A DNA stretch of 50,297 nucleotides from a virus, in IMG/VR virus record IMGVR_UViG_3300040806_002587, positions 1 through 50,297 of that record. One strand, 5' to 3'. The translations under genes and the position numbers were made by a program. Below are positions 23,160 to 30,759 of the stretch, piece after piece. The notes beneath the pieces were generated by a model that was not told where the DNA came from, searched no databases, and saw nothing but the letters and a program-made list of their open reading frames with translations. Within the stretch, counting starts at the first letter, position 1. Each line of letters begins with the position of its first letter.

Positions 23160-24383
23160 ATGAATAAAGAAATTACCTGGGCTCCAATCATTCCACTAAT
23201 CGGCGGTCAAATGCTAGGAGCGGAAAAAGCATTCGGCAAGCCACCTGAAACAATCTATTCCTATCCTGACTTTGGAGCAAACGATAGTCACTATGTTAAC
23301 TATCAGAATGTAACAAAAGGTCGAGATATTGCCTATACAATGATTCCTGAAGCCGCAAAAAGATCACTTGATGTTGTCAGCGGTACACCACCTTGTGCTG
23401 CATTGTCACAATTGAATACTGCAAAGGCGCCTGACGCAAAAGGTGCAGGTTGTGAAAAGAACGAATGGATGTACGAAGTTTTTAAAGAAGGTATTAATAG
23501 GTTTGAAGCCAAAGCTATTATTGTTGAAAACGCTCCTGCACTATTTACTAATAAAGGTCGACCTGTAGCAGATAAACTATTTGACATTTGCAGCAAAGCA
23601 GGTTATAGTATGACATTATATAAAACATCAACAAAATATCATGGAATTCCACAAGCACGTGACCGTACCTTTGCTATTGGTTGGAAATCAGAAACTGCAC
23701 CTATTATGGATTGGCATAAACGCCCACGTCGTAGATTTGATGAATATGTAAACGATGTCAAAGATGATGCACTACACCAAGATTTGATTGTAAACAAAAA
23801 CCTAATGGATGAACCTTATTATAATTTTGTTGAAGCAATGCTACCACCAGGATCAAATATGACAGCACGTCAAGTTATCCGTGAGATTGCGGCAACGGCA
23901 TTTGGATATGTAAACAAATCAGGTAAAATTCAAGAGGCAAATAAATGGATGCACGAGACAGGACATACACGTGGGATACACGTAACTGACCATGCCATCA
24001 AAAAGTTTGCTCAAGGTTTGGGCGTTTGGGATGCGTCAGTCCATGTGTTTGATGATTGTATGAATGCTGTTATTGGACGTAACCTTGCAGACACAGTACA
24101 TCCGCACTATGACCGTTCACTAACAATCCGTGAAGCATTGTATATGATGGGTTTCCCTGATGATTTTGAGTTGCTTAATGGAATGACTTCTATGAACCAC
24201 ATTGCCCAAAATGTTCCTGTACCAACATCTCGTGATATGCACTTGCAGATTGCAAAATTCCTTAACGGTGAACTACCTATGTCTGAAACAAACTATTTGC
24301 GTCAGAATAATCATACTGAAAAGACAGAAATGGATGTCCGAGGTACAAGTAATCAACCTACATTAGAGGAGTTCTTTGCGTGA
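23160..24383 (+). CDS. C5-cytosine DNA methyltransferase (407 aa)
   Basis: The m5C motifs occur in order: a divergent motif I 'LIGGQMLGAEKAFG', motif IV 'GTPPCAALSQ' with catalytic Cys79, motif VI 'VENAP' (125-128), motif VIII 'GIPQARDRTFAIG', and the motif X region 'LTIREALYMMGFP'. The spacing between motifs VIII and X is long enough for a target-recognition domain. It may protect phage DNA from host restriction or mark sites for further modification. Having both a C5-methyltransferase and a hydroxymethylase homolog in one operon is unusual. Confidence 0.85.
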   Translation: MNKEITWAPIIPLIGGQMLGAEKAFGKPPETIYSYPDFGANDSHYVNYQNVTKGRDIAYTMIPEAAKRSLDVVSGTPPCAALSQLNTAKAPDAKGAGCEKNEWMYEVFKEGINRFEAKAIIVENAPALFTNKGRPVADKLFDICSKAGYSMTLYKTSTKYHGIPQARDRTFAIGWKSETAPIMDWHKRPRRRFDEYVNDVKDDALHQDLIVNKNLMDEPYYNFVEAMLPPGSNMTARQVIREIAATAFGYVNKSGKIQEANKWMHETGHTRGIHVTDHAIKKFAQGLGVWDASVHVFDDCMNAVIGRNLADTVHPHYDRSLTIREALYMMGFPDDFELLNGMTSMNHIAQNVPVPTSRDMHLQIAKFLNGELPMSETNYLRQNNHTEKTEMDVRGTSNQPTLEEFFA

Positions 24384-25006
24384 GAAACGATCTTATAATT
24401 GACTTCGAAACATTCGGAAAGGATGCTAATAAATGTGCTGTAATCGACTGTTCGGTTATGGTATTCAATTGGGATAAGTTTCTTGATGATCCATACAACT
24501 TCAACGATGTTGTAAAAGCAAAACGGTTTAAACTTGATGTTGTTAATCAGGTTAAAAAATATGGATATGAAGTTGATGCATCAACAGTTAATTGGTGGGA
24601 GTCACTAGGTCCTGAGGTGCGCAGGCATATCAAACCAACACCCAACGATTTAACTGTTGAAATGTTCTGTTCAGAGTTTATGGATTATTTGATTAGCCAA
24701 CCAAACATTACATATTGGTGGTCAAGATCAAATACGTTTGATCCTATTATTCTAGGTCGTTTGTTTAAATCACAAAACAAACTTCTACACATGGAAGAAT
24801 ACCTAAAGTTTTGGAGAATACGAGATACACGTACTTATATTGATGCAAAATTGGATTTCCCAAAGATCAATGGTTTTTGCCCAATCAATAATACAGAAGT
24901 GTGGGAAAATAATTTTAAAGAACACGATAGCTCATGGGATATTCTTGCGGATGTTATGCGTTTGCAGGCAATCCATCGAGCTGAAAATGATATGGAGATG
25001 ATATGA
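24380..25006 (+). CDS. dexA: DexA-like 3'-5' exonuclease
   Basis: The GTG at 24380 overlaps the upstream TGA. DEDD-type residues are visible: Asp8 and Glu10 in 'IIDFETFG', an Asp in 'SNTFDPIIL', and His...Asp in 'HDSSWDILADV'. Layout and the 'STVNWWESLGPEVR' helix match T4 exonuclease A ('STIEWWKNQSPEAR'). DexA trims single-stranded and damaged 3' ends. In marine T4-like phages it often sits near the gp45 clamp gene, as here. Confidence 0.85.
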   Translation: MRNDLIIDFETFGKDANKCAVIDCSVMVFNWDKFLDDPYNFNDVVKAKRFKLDVVNQVKKYGYEVDASTVNWWESLGPEVRRHIKPTPNDLTVEMFCSEFMDYLISQPNITYWWSRSNTFDPIILGRLFKSQNKLLHMEEYLKFWRIRDTRTYIDAKLDFPKINGFCPINNTEVWENNFKEHDSSWDILADVMRLQAIHRAENDMEMI

Positions 25007-25896
25007 GTAATAAAATAGAAGTAACAGTTGAGGAATTACGAAAGTTTTCCCTCTTCATAGCAAGTCCGATGTATGGTGCCCAATGTGCTGGCTCATATAC
25101 AAAGGCTTCAACAGATTTGGCTATGATGTGTGCTGCAAATGGCATCACCGTAAAGTTTTATTATTTGTTTAATGAAAGCCTTGTACAGCGAGCACGTAAC
25201 TATTGCGTTGATGAATTCCTAAGGTCAGAATGCACCCACATGGTCTTTATTGATTCTGATATTGGTTTCAATGCAAAAGATATTCTTGCAATGCTTGCGG
25301 TTAACATTTCAGATCCTGAGAATTATAATATCGTAACAGGTCCTTACCCAAAGAAAACAATTGCTTGGGAAAAGGTAGCACGTGCTGCCAAAGAAGGTCG
25401 TGCTGATAAAGATCCGTTTGAATTAGAAAACTATACTGCTGATTATGTTATGAACCCGGTTCAAGGACAGGCAACATTTAATGTCGGTGAACCAATGGAG
25501 GTTGCAGAAGCAGGTACAGGATTTATGCTCATCCCGCGTGAAACACTTATTAAATGGAAAGAAGCATATCCTGAGATGAGTTATAAACCTGACCATGTTC
25601 GTACTGAAAACTTTGATGGTAAAACAATGATCCACGCATTCTTTGATTGTATGATTGACCCAGTATCAAAACGATATCTATCGGAAGATTACTTCTTCTG
25701 CCGTAAAGCACGTGATATTGGATTAAGAATTTGGACTTGCCCATGGATGCAGTTGCAACATATTGGAGCATATGTATTCAAAGGTTCAATGGCACACATC
25801 GGTTCACTCGGTGCACCACTAACTGCTGATAAAACATCTCAAAAAGCAAAAAAGCCATTGACAAAAAGGCAAAAGCGTAATAAAATAAACAGATAA
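25003..25896 (+). CDS. GT-A glycosyltransferase (297 aa)
   Basis: The 'MVFIDSDIGF' strand supplies a DxD metal site (Asp84, Asp86), and 'AGTGFMLIPRETL' with 'SEDYFFCRKARDIG' gives the GT-A acceptor-side pattern, including the ED pair. The basic tail (KKPLTKRQKRNKINR) could contact DNA. This type of glycosyltransferase recurs in marine T4-like phages beside the clamp gene. A DNA base acceptor is possible given the modification genes upstream, but a protein or lipopolysaccharide acceptor cannot be excluded. Confidence 0.7.
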   Translation: MSNKIEVTVEELRKFSLFIASPMYGAQCAGSYTKASTDLAMMCAANGITVKFYYLFNESLVQRARNYCVDEFLRSECTHMVFIDSDIGFNAKDILAMLAVNISDPENYNIVTGPYPKKTIAWEKVARAAKEGRADKDPFELENYTADYVMNPVQGQATFNVGEPMEVAEAGTGFMLIPRETLIKWKEAYPEMSYKPDHVRTENFDGKTMIHAFFDCMIDPVSKRYLSEDYFFCRKARDIGLRIWTCPWMQLQHIGAYVFKGSMAHIGSLGAPLTADKTSQKAKKPLTKRQKRNKINR

Positions 25897-25919
25897 CACA
25901 ATGACAGGAGTCTTATATA

Positions 25920-26585
25920 ATGCAATTTTCTGACCGTACTCTGACTATTCTGAAGAGTTTCTCTACTATTAATAAATCAATTTTGATGCAACCAGGTAGT
26001 GTATTGAAAACAATCACACCTGAGAAAACATTGCTTGCATCAGCAACAATTCCAGATCAAATTCCATCACAGGCTTGTATCTATGATTTGTCAAGATTTC
26101 TATCAATTTTGTCACTTCATTCACATCCGGATGTAGAATTCCATGATAAATACTTTATTATCACAGAAGGTAAACAGCGCACACGTTATGCGTTTGCTGA
26201 TATCTCTATGATTCATACACCACCTGAGAAAGACATTCAGATCACGGACGCTGACGTTGAAGTGGCGGTATCGTGGGAAGATATCCAATCAGTGGTGAAA
26301 GCAGCAGGTGTGCTTCAGTTCTCTGAAGTTGCATTTGTTGGACAAGATGGCAAATGCTATCTTAAAGCCATTGACTCATCTACCGAAAAGGCTGATGATT
26401 ATGGTGTAGAAATCGGTGTAACACCCGACACATTCAAAATTATCATCAAGACTGATAATTTGAAACTCCTACCTCAGGACTACAAAGTTACGCTTTCAAG
26501 TAAAGGTATCTCTGAGTTCAAAGGTAATGAAGCTACATATTACGTAGCAATTGACACAAAGTCGACTTATAAGAAAGGATCCTAA
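25920..26585 (+). CDS. 45: Sliding clamp, T4 gp45 homolog
   Basis: The 221-residue length and order match T4 gp45 (228 aa): an N-terminal 'LSDRTLTILKSFSTIN'-type start ('FSDRTLTILKSFSTIN'), 'SILMQPGSVLKTI' and 'YDLSRFLSIL', then 'YVAI' near the C-terminus. It forms the trimeric ring that tethers the polymerase and, in T4, also activates late transcription by contacting gp33/gp55. The gp45-gp44-gp62-regA order is the T4 order. AGGAG is in the upstream leader (about 25907). Confidence 0.92.
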   Translation: MQFSDRTLTILKSFSTINKSILMQPGSVLKTITPEKTLLASATIPDQIPSQACIYDLSRFLSILSLHSHPDVEFHDKYFIITEGKQRTRYAFADISMIHTPPEKDIQITDADVEVAVSWEDIQSVVKAAGVLQFSEVAFVGQDGKCYLKAIDSSTEKADDYGVEIGVTPDTFKIIIKTDNLKLLPQDYKVTLSSKGISEFKGNEATYYVAIDTKSTYKKGS

Positions 26586-26846
26586 ATGGAAAACGAAAAT
26601 CAAGAGCAAGAGAAGGTACAACTCTCGCTACAAGATATCGCAACAGTTGTTCAAATGATTGATGTGGTATCACGCCGAGGCGGCATTGAAGGCCGCGAAT
26701 TGGCAGGAGTAGGTATGCTCCGCAACAAGTTGGAATTGTTCTTGCAACAGAACGCTCCACAAGGTGAAGCACCTCAAGGCCAAATGCCTATGGATGCGCC
26801 TGCTGATGTTCCAGTAGATGCACCGCTCGCTGACAAAGTTCAGTAA
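26586..26846 (+). CDS. Conserved small protein between clamp and loader (86 aa)
   Basis: The gene starts directly after the gp45 stop. The protein has a helical 'LQDIATVVQMIDVVSRRGG' core and an acidic Pro/Ala tail (MPMDAPADVPVDAPL). I know it as a recurrent gene at this position in marine T4-like phages, without a proven function. A terminator follows it, so it is the last gene of the clamp transcript unless read-through occurs. Confidence 0.7.
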   Translation: MENENQEQEKVQLSLQDIATVVQMIDVVSRRGGIEGRELAGVGMLRNKLELFLQQNAPQGEAPQGQMPMDAPADVPVDAPLADKVQ

Positions 26847-26853
26847 AAACTTC

Positions 26854-26881
26854 GGGGGTGAAATGCCCCCACCTTATTTTT
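26854..26881 (+). terminator. Intrinsic terminator after the clamp genes
   Basis: GGGGG (26854-26858) pairs with CCCCC (26866-26870) around a 7-nt loop TGAAATG, followed by ACCTTATTTTTATATT. The U-rich tract begins 3 nt after the stem, so it is moderately strong. It separates gp45 from the clamp-loader genes and could set more clamp than loader mRNA. Confidence 0.75.
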
Positions 26882-26902
26882 ATATTATGAAATGGTGATT
26901 AA

Positions 26903-27856
26903 ATGGCTGTAGATGCAAAAGCAAATGAAGTATTGTGGGTTGAACGATATAGACCTCAGGTTATCGAAGACACAATCCTTCCGCAAAAAACTAAAGATAT
27001 GTTTAAAAAATTCGTATCTGATGATAGTATTCCTAATCTGTTATTGAGTGGTGGACCAGGTGTTGGTAAAACAACAATTGCAAAAGCAATGCTCGAAGAA
27101 ATGGGTTGTGACTATATTGTTAAGAACGGATCATTGAACGTAAACATTGATACCCTCCGCTATGATATTTCAACATATGCGTCAGCGGTATCACTTCAAG
27201 GCGGCCGTAAATATGTTATCTTTGATGAAGCAGATTACCTAAATGCTGCTAACGTGCAACCCGCACTCCGTAATTTTATTGAGGAATTCTCATCCAATTG
27301 TGGTTTCATCTTTACGTGTAACTTCAAAAACCGTATCATTGCACCACTCCGTTCTCGTTTATCAGAAGTTGATTTCAGTATTGAAACCAGTGACCGTCCT
27401 AAACTTGCGATGCAATTTATGAAACGAGTAGAGGCAATTCTTGAAACTGAAAACGTCGCTCACGATAAAGCGGTAGTTGCAAAAGTAATCCAAAAACATT
27501 TTCCTGACTTCCGTCGTGTTTTAACTGAATTGCAATCATATGCAGCTTCGGGTAAAATTGATGAAGGTATTTTTATTAATCTTAAACAAGAATCAATGGA
27601 TGCGCTGTTTGAATTACTCAAAGCAAAAGATTTTACCAATATGCGTAAATGGGTTGCTAAAAACAGTGACCAGGATATGAATGAGATGTTCCGTCGTATC
27701 TATGATATGTCAAATGATAAAATTGAAATGAGATCAATGCCAGGTTTTGTTGTAACACTTGCTGACTATATGTATAAGGCCAACTTTGTTGCTGATCTTG
27801 AAGTTAACATGGTTGCATTCTTAACCGAAATTATGATAGAAACGAGTTTCAAATGA
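26903..27856 (+). CDS. 44: Clamp loader ATPase, T4 gp44 homolog
   Basis: Walker A 'GGPGVGKTTIA' (about 50-60), Walker B 'VIFDEADYL' (around residue 107) and the 'TCNFKNRI' sensor are all present. At 317 residues it matches T4 gp44 (319). Four gp44 subunits plus gp62 load the gp45 ring on primer-template DNA. The start is the ATG at 26903 after GGTGA. Its stop overlaps the zinc-ribbon gene (ATGA). Confidence 0.93.
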   Translation: MAVDAKANEVLWVERYRPQVIEDTILPQKTKDMFKKFVSDDSIPNLLLSGGPGVGKTTIAKAMLEEMGCDYIVKNGSLNVNIDTLRYDISTYASAVSLQGGRKYVIFDEADYLNAANVQPALRNFIEEFSSNCGFIFTCNFKNRIIAPLRSRLSEVDFSIETSDRPKLAMQFMKRVEAILETENVAHDKAVVAKVIQKHFPDFRRVLTELQSYAASGKIDEGIFINLKQESMDALFELLKAKDFTNMRKWVAKNSDQDMNEMFRRIYDMSNDKIEMRSMPGFVVTLADYMYKANFVADLEVNMVAFLTEIMIETSFK

Positions 27857-28062
27857 GTGAATGGATTAAAAAACTTATAGGTATGCACACTTGTTTTAAT
27901 TGTGAAAGCACTGTTAATAAGAAAGACATTTACAGTGTTGACATTGATACCGCGGATGGACCGCTACACCTAAAGCTATGTCAAAATTGTGCCGATGATT
28001 TTGATAATATGCTTAAAGATCTTGAGGAGAACCTAAATGGTCAAAGAAATAACACCTTTTGA
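27853..28062 (+). CDS. Small zinc-ribbon-like protein (69 aa)
   Basis: Two CxxC pairs, 'CFNC' near residue 14 and 'CQNC' near residue 44, can bind one zinc atom. The rest is acidic with a helical C-terminus. It is inserted between the gp44 and gp62 genes and overlaps both, which is unlike T4. A role as an accessory to the loader or as a small regulator is inference; no family name is clear. Confidence 0.65.
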   Translation: MSEWIKKLIGMHTCFNCESTVNKKDIYSVDIDTADGPLHLKLCQNCADDFDNMLKDLEENLNGQRNNTF

Positions 28063-28432
28063 TTTTATGAACGCGGCTTCATTCTCAAAAGATGATTTGA
28101 TTGCAAACCATGAAAACCCTGAGATGGCGGAAAATCTATATGTTCCATATATTGTTAACCGTGGGTTCACTAACTTTGAGGATTCCATTCTTCACGCAAA
28201 CGAAATGAATCAAAGAGCACACTTATTCAAAGATGCGCAATTTCAATATTACCGAGGTGTATTGCGTAAACGTAAACGGTTTAGCAAATGGCCAAAAGCT
28301 GATAAAAGCAAAGACCTTGATGCCATTCAAGAAGTATACCAATGCAATAGAACAATTGCTAAACTCTATCTCAAAGCATTATCAACCGCTGATCTCAAAG
28401 AGGTACATTCCAAATTGAGCACAGGAGGGTAA
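28037..28432 (+). CDS. 62: Clamp loader small subunit, T4 gp62 homolog
   Basis: The 131-residue protein matches the short gp62 of marine T4-like phages: 'PYIVNRGFTNF', 'LHANEMNQRAHL', 'FQYYRGVLRKRKRFSKWPK' and a helical end. T4 gp62 is longer (187 aa), so the marine form is reduced. GAGGAG lies about 6 nt upstream. Its position after gp44 and before RegA fits the conserved T4 order. Confidence 0.82.
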   Translation: MVKEITPFDFMNAASFSKDDLIANHENPEMAENLYVPYIVNRGFTNFEDSILHANEMNQRAHLFKDAQFQYYRGVLRKRKRFSKWPKADKSKDLDAIQEVYQCNRTIAKLYLKALSTADLKEVHSKLSTGG

Positions 28433-28503
28433 GAAAATGATAAATATTCGGATGGTCATGAGAGCATCGCCTAAATAATAACAATAATAAAGGTGCTATC
28501 GTT

Positions 28504-28911
28504 ATGCAAATTGAAGAAAACATTTTTAGAGGAGTAGGCATTGAAATTACCTTGCCAACACAGGACAGCTTTCTAAAAATCAAAGAAACACTCACACGTA
28601 TTGGTATTTCATCTCGTAAAGAAAAGAAACTATACCAATCTTGCCACATCCTACATAAACAAGGTCGCTATGCAATTCTACATTTTAAAGAATTGTTTAT
28701 CCTAGATGGTAAAAAGGACACGTTTATCGAAGAAGATAATGCAAGACGTAATACAATAGTTAACTTATTGGAAGAATGGGGTTTGGTTAATATTGTGAAC
28801 ACTGAAAAGGCGCAAGACCCAATTGCACCTTTAAACCAAATCAAAATTCTTTCACATAAAGAAAAAGATAATTGGATACTTGAAGCAAAATATAATATTG
28901 GAAAGAAATAA
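28504..28911 (+). CDS. regA: RegA translational repressor
   Basis: The alignment with T4 RegA is clear: 'KIKETLTRIGISSRKEKKLYQSCHILHK' type sequence (T4 'KVKETLTRMGIANNKDKVLYQSCHIL'), seen here in parts 'IKETLTRIGI' and 'LYQSCHILHKQGRYAIL', then 'NLLEEWGL' and the ending 'YNIGKK'. RegA binds the start regions of early mRNAs, including its own, and blocks initiation. The 71-nt gap before it holds AAAGG and A/T-rich sequence suitable for autoregulation, but no separate gene. Confidence 0.93.
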   Translation: MQIEENIFRGVGIEITLPTQDSFLKIKETLTRIGISSRKEKKLYQSCHILHKQGRYAILHFKELFILDGKKDTFIEEDNARRNTIVNLLEEWGLVNIVNTEKAQDPIAPLNQIKILSHKEKDNWILEAKYNIGKK

Positions 28912-28912
28912 T

Positions 28913-29422
28913 ATGAATGTTTATAAAATGAATGAGCGTGCTACGATGCCTGAATACGCAACAGAAGGATCGGCATGTTTTGATATAGCAGCCTGTATTG
29001 AACACAAACAAAGACTTGTTGCTTACAATACATGGAACAAGAAGTTGGATATTGTAGTGAAAGGTGTTGGACAAAAACCTGATGCCTTTCAACTACCACC
29101 AGAGATGAGAGTACTCGTCCCTACAGGTTTAATCTTTGACGTACCAAAAGGTCACGTTATGAAGATGTATATTAGGTCAGGTACTGCACTTAAAAAAGGT
29201 TTAGCCATGGCAAATGGTGTTGGCATAATTGATTCTGATTATGTAGAGGAGTCGTTTATAATGCTCACGAATTTTAGTGATAGTCTTATTACTATTGAGC
29301 ACGGTGAGCGATTAGCTCAATGTTTAATTGAACCAACAACAAGCCTGAACATAGATGAAACCACAGAACGTCCAGAACAAAAAACCGAAAGAGTCGGAGG
29401 GTTTGGTAGTACTGGAGAATAG
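28913..29422 (+). CDS. dut: dUTPase
   Basis: The start is the ATG at 28913 (MNVYKMNERATMPEYATE) just after the RegA stop. Trimeric dUTPase motifs are present: 'GSACFDIAA' (I), 'IRSGTALKKG' (II), 'NGVGIIDSDYVEE' (III), 'GERLAQCLI' (IV) and the C-terminal 'RVGGFGSTGE' (V). An insertion around residues 35-60 is longer than in E. coli Dut. It hydrolyses dUTP to dUMP, limiting uracil in phage DNA and supplying thymidylate precursors along with dCMP deaminase. Confidence 0.93.
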   Translation: MNVYKMNERATMPEYATEGSACFDIAACIEHKQRLVAYNTWNKKLDIVVKGVGQKPDAFQLPPEMRVLVPTGLIFDVPKGHVMKMYIRSGTALKKGLAMANGVGIIDSDYVEESFIMLTNFSDSLITIEHGERLAQCLIEPTTSLNIDETTERPEQKTERVGGFGSTGE

Positions 29423-29431
29423 GAAGATGAT

Positions 29432-29752
29432 ATGAAATATCTAACACTACTTACAGCACTACTTGCGGCACCCGCTGTTGCCCAAGAATCAAATTACCCA
29501 CCATTTTATGCAATGCAATCTTGTGCCACGATGCAAGAGATTGCCGCAATTTCTCAAAAGCATAATGAACCGGTATTGTTTAATGGACAAATATTGAATA
29601 TTCATGCCTCAGGACAAACCATCAAAACTGAATTTGTTTTCACGGTTAATCAGGATACAGGTTCATGGACTTTAGTTTCATTATATCCTAATGGTATTGC
29701 TTGCATGGTTGCCAATGGAAGTAATTTTCAGCCTTATACTAAAAATAATTAA
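29432..29752 (+). CDS. Exported small protein with signal peptide (106 aa)
   Basis: The N-terminus MKYLTLLTALLAAPAVAQ has a positive start, a hydrophobic core and an AVA-Q signal peptidase I site, so the mature protein should be periplasmic, about 88 residues. The mature part has two Cys residues that could form a disulfide and an 'WTLVSLYPNG' beta strand. GGAAG lies about 7 nt upstream. No phage family is recognised. A role in envelope modification or superinfection exclusion would suit its export. Confidence 0.7.
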   Translation: MKYLTLLTALLAAPAVAQESNYPPFYAMQSCATMQEIAAISQKHNEPVLFNGQILNIHASGQTIKTEFVFTVNQDTGSWTLVSLYPNGIACMVANGSNFQPYTKNN

Positions 29753-29761
29753 TTAAAACCA

Positions 29762-29793
29762 TTGACATTTTAGAAAAATGTATTATATATACT
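29762..29793 (+). promoter_or_regulatory. Early sigma70-type promoter for hsp20
   Basis: TTGACA at 29762-29767 is exact. The -10 lies in an AT stretch: TATATA at 29784-29789 gives a 16-bp spacer, while TATACT at 29788 gives 20 bp. Transcription would start near 29796-29800, giving a leader of about 55 nt before the Hsp20 start. Confidence 0.7.
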
Positions 29794-29797
29794 GTAT

Positions 29798-29845
29798 AGG
29801 AATGCCGTAAAGGGTTCCTTATATTAATCTTGCTTATTTAAGGAG
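29798..29845 (+). promoter_or_regulatory. hsp20 leader: possible SD-masking RNA thermometer
   Basis: TTCCTTA (29815-29821) can pair with TAAGGAG (29839-29845), which contains the ribosome site of hsp20, as a 7-bp helix with one G-U pair and a 17-nt loop. Upstream AGGAA (29798-29802) competes for the same TTCCT as a 5-bp helix that would free the ribosome site. Masking of the ribosome site by weak A/U pairs is the usual design of heat-shock mRNA thermometers. This is a prediction by eye; no folding energy was computed. Confidence 0.4.
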
Positions 29846-29852
29846 AAACAAA

Positions 29853-30305
29853 ATGAATACACGCAGATTAGATACGTCTATGTTAAATGATCCATTCTTC
29901 ATCGGCTTTGACCGAATGATTGAAAGGATGAGACAAGAAACACCGAGTCAAGCAAACTATCCCCCTTATAATATTATCAAAACGTCAGATGAAACCTATG
30001 AATTGCAGTTAGCAATTGCAGGCTTTACTTATGATGATTTGGACATTGAATTGAGAGATGGAACACTCACTATTGACGGAAATCAATCTCCCAAAGAAGA
30101 TGAACCTGATTACCTGCACCGCGGTATTTCCGCACGTAACTTCCGCAGGACCTTTACATTATCGGATACGATTGTAGTAAATGGTGCAACACTTGATAGC
30201 GGCATTCTAACTATTTCGTTAGAAAATGTAATTCCTGAAGAAAAGAAGCCTCGTAAAATTGCTATTAGTAATGCTGCATCTGCAGTTGAACAACTCAACG
30301 GATAA
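29853..30305 (+). CDS. Hsp20 small heat-shock protein
   Basis: The alpha-crystallin domain covers about residues 45-140: 'YPPYNIIKTSDETYELQLAI' begins it, with 'GFTYDDLDIELRDGTLTI' and 'ISARNFRRTFTLSDTI' following. A 'RKIAIS' near the C-terminus resembles the IxI tail motif used for oligomer contacts. Phage Hsp20 genes are typical of marine T4-like phages and probably assist folding of virion proteins. AAGGAG lies 8 nt before the ATG, partly masked in a possible leader hairpin. Confidence 0.92.
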   Translation: MNTRRLDTSMLNDPFFIGFDRMIERMRQETPSQANYPPYNIIKTSDETYELQLAIAGFTYDDLDIELRDGTLTIDGNQSPKEDEPDYLHRGISARNFRRTFTLSDTIVVNGATLDSGILTISLENVIPEEKKPRKIAISNAASAVEQLNG

Positions 30306-30311
30306 TTACTA

Positions 30312-30339
30312 TTGACAAAATAATAAACTATGTTATATT
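30312..30339 (+). promoter_or_regulatory. Early sigma70-type promoter, repeat module
   Basis: TTGACA at 30312-30317 and TATATT at 30334-30339 with a 16-bp spacer. It shares ACTATTGACA and GTTATATTGATT with the promoters at 13611 and 14476. Transcription should start near 30346, a few bases before the leader hairpin. Confidence 0.75.
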
Positions 30340-30352
30340 GATTCTAATAACG

Positions 30353-30380
30353 GTCAAACCCTATACTGGGTTTGACTTTT
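30353..30380 (+). promoter_or_regulatory. 5' leader hairpin or attenuator with U tract
   Basis: GTCAAACCC (30353-30361) pairs perfectly with GGGTTTGAC (30368-30376) around a 6-nt loop, and TTTT follows. The hairpin lies between the promoter and the gene start at 30400, so it would be the first structure in the mRNA. It could be a short intrinsic terminator acting as an attenuator, or a 5' cap hairpin that slows RNA decay. The U tract has only four U, so termination would be partial. Confidence 0.65.
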
Positions 30381-30399
30381 AACACACACGGAGAATAAT

Positions 30400-30759
30400 A
30401 TGAAAAAAGTAAAACCCATTGGTTGGGCTACAACCATTTCTGAAATCATTACAATCCCTAAAGATATGTGGGACAGTGTAATGACAGTTGAAAAATCCCC
30501 ACTACGAAATTTAGACCCTATGGTAGGACATATGATCTTTCAGTGTCTGTTCTTTATTTGGTCTGGTATTTTTGCCCTAATGGTAGGAAGCTATATTGCT
30601 TTCGGTCTTAGTGCTGCGTTTCACCTCTTACTTATTAGTGGTATTACAATTACAGTTGTGGCATTTCGTCAAGCAGAAAACAATCCCGAGTCTCTTAACA
30701 ATCTTTTAAAATCAGGTCGTAAATACAATGGCCGTGCAAATGGTGGCGAGCATGAGTGA
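30400..30759 (+). CDS. Membrane protein with two transmembrane helices (119 aa)
   Basis: A cytoplasmic-looking N-terminus (KKVKPIGWATTISEI) leads to two hydrophobic helices at about 45-67 and 70-90, then a basic soluble tail (KSGRKYNGRANGG). CGGAG lies 8 nt before the ATG. It is the first gene of a run of small early genes. Inner-membrane location is likely; function is unknown. Early small membrane proteins of phages commonly alter host transport or exclude superinfecting phages. Confidence 0.7.
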   Translation: MKKVKPIGWATTISEIITIPKDMWDSVMTVEKSPLRNLDPMVGHMIFQCLFFIWSGIFALMVGSYIAFGLSAAFHLLLISGITITVVAFRQAENNPESLNNLLKSGRKYNGRANGGEHE

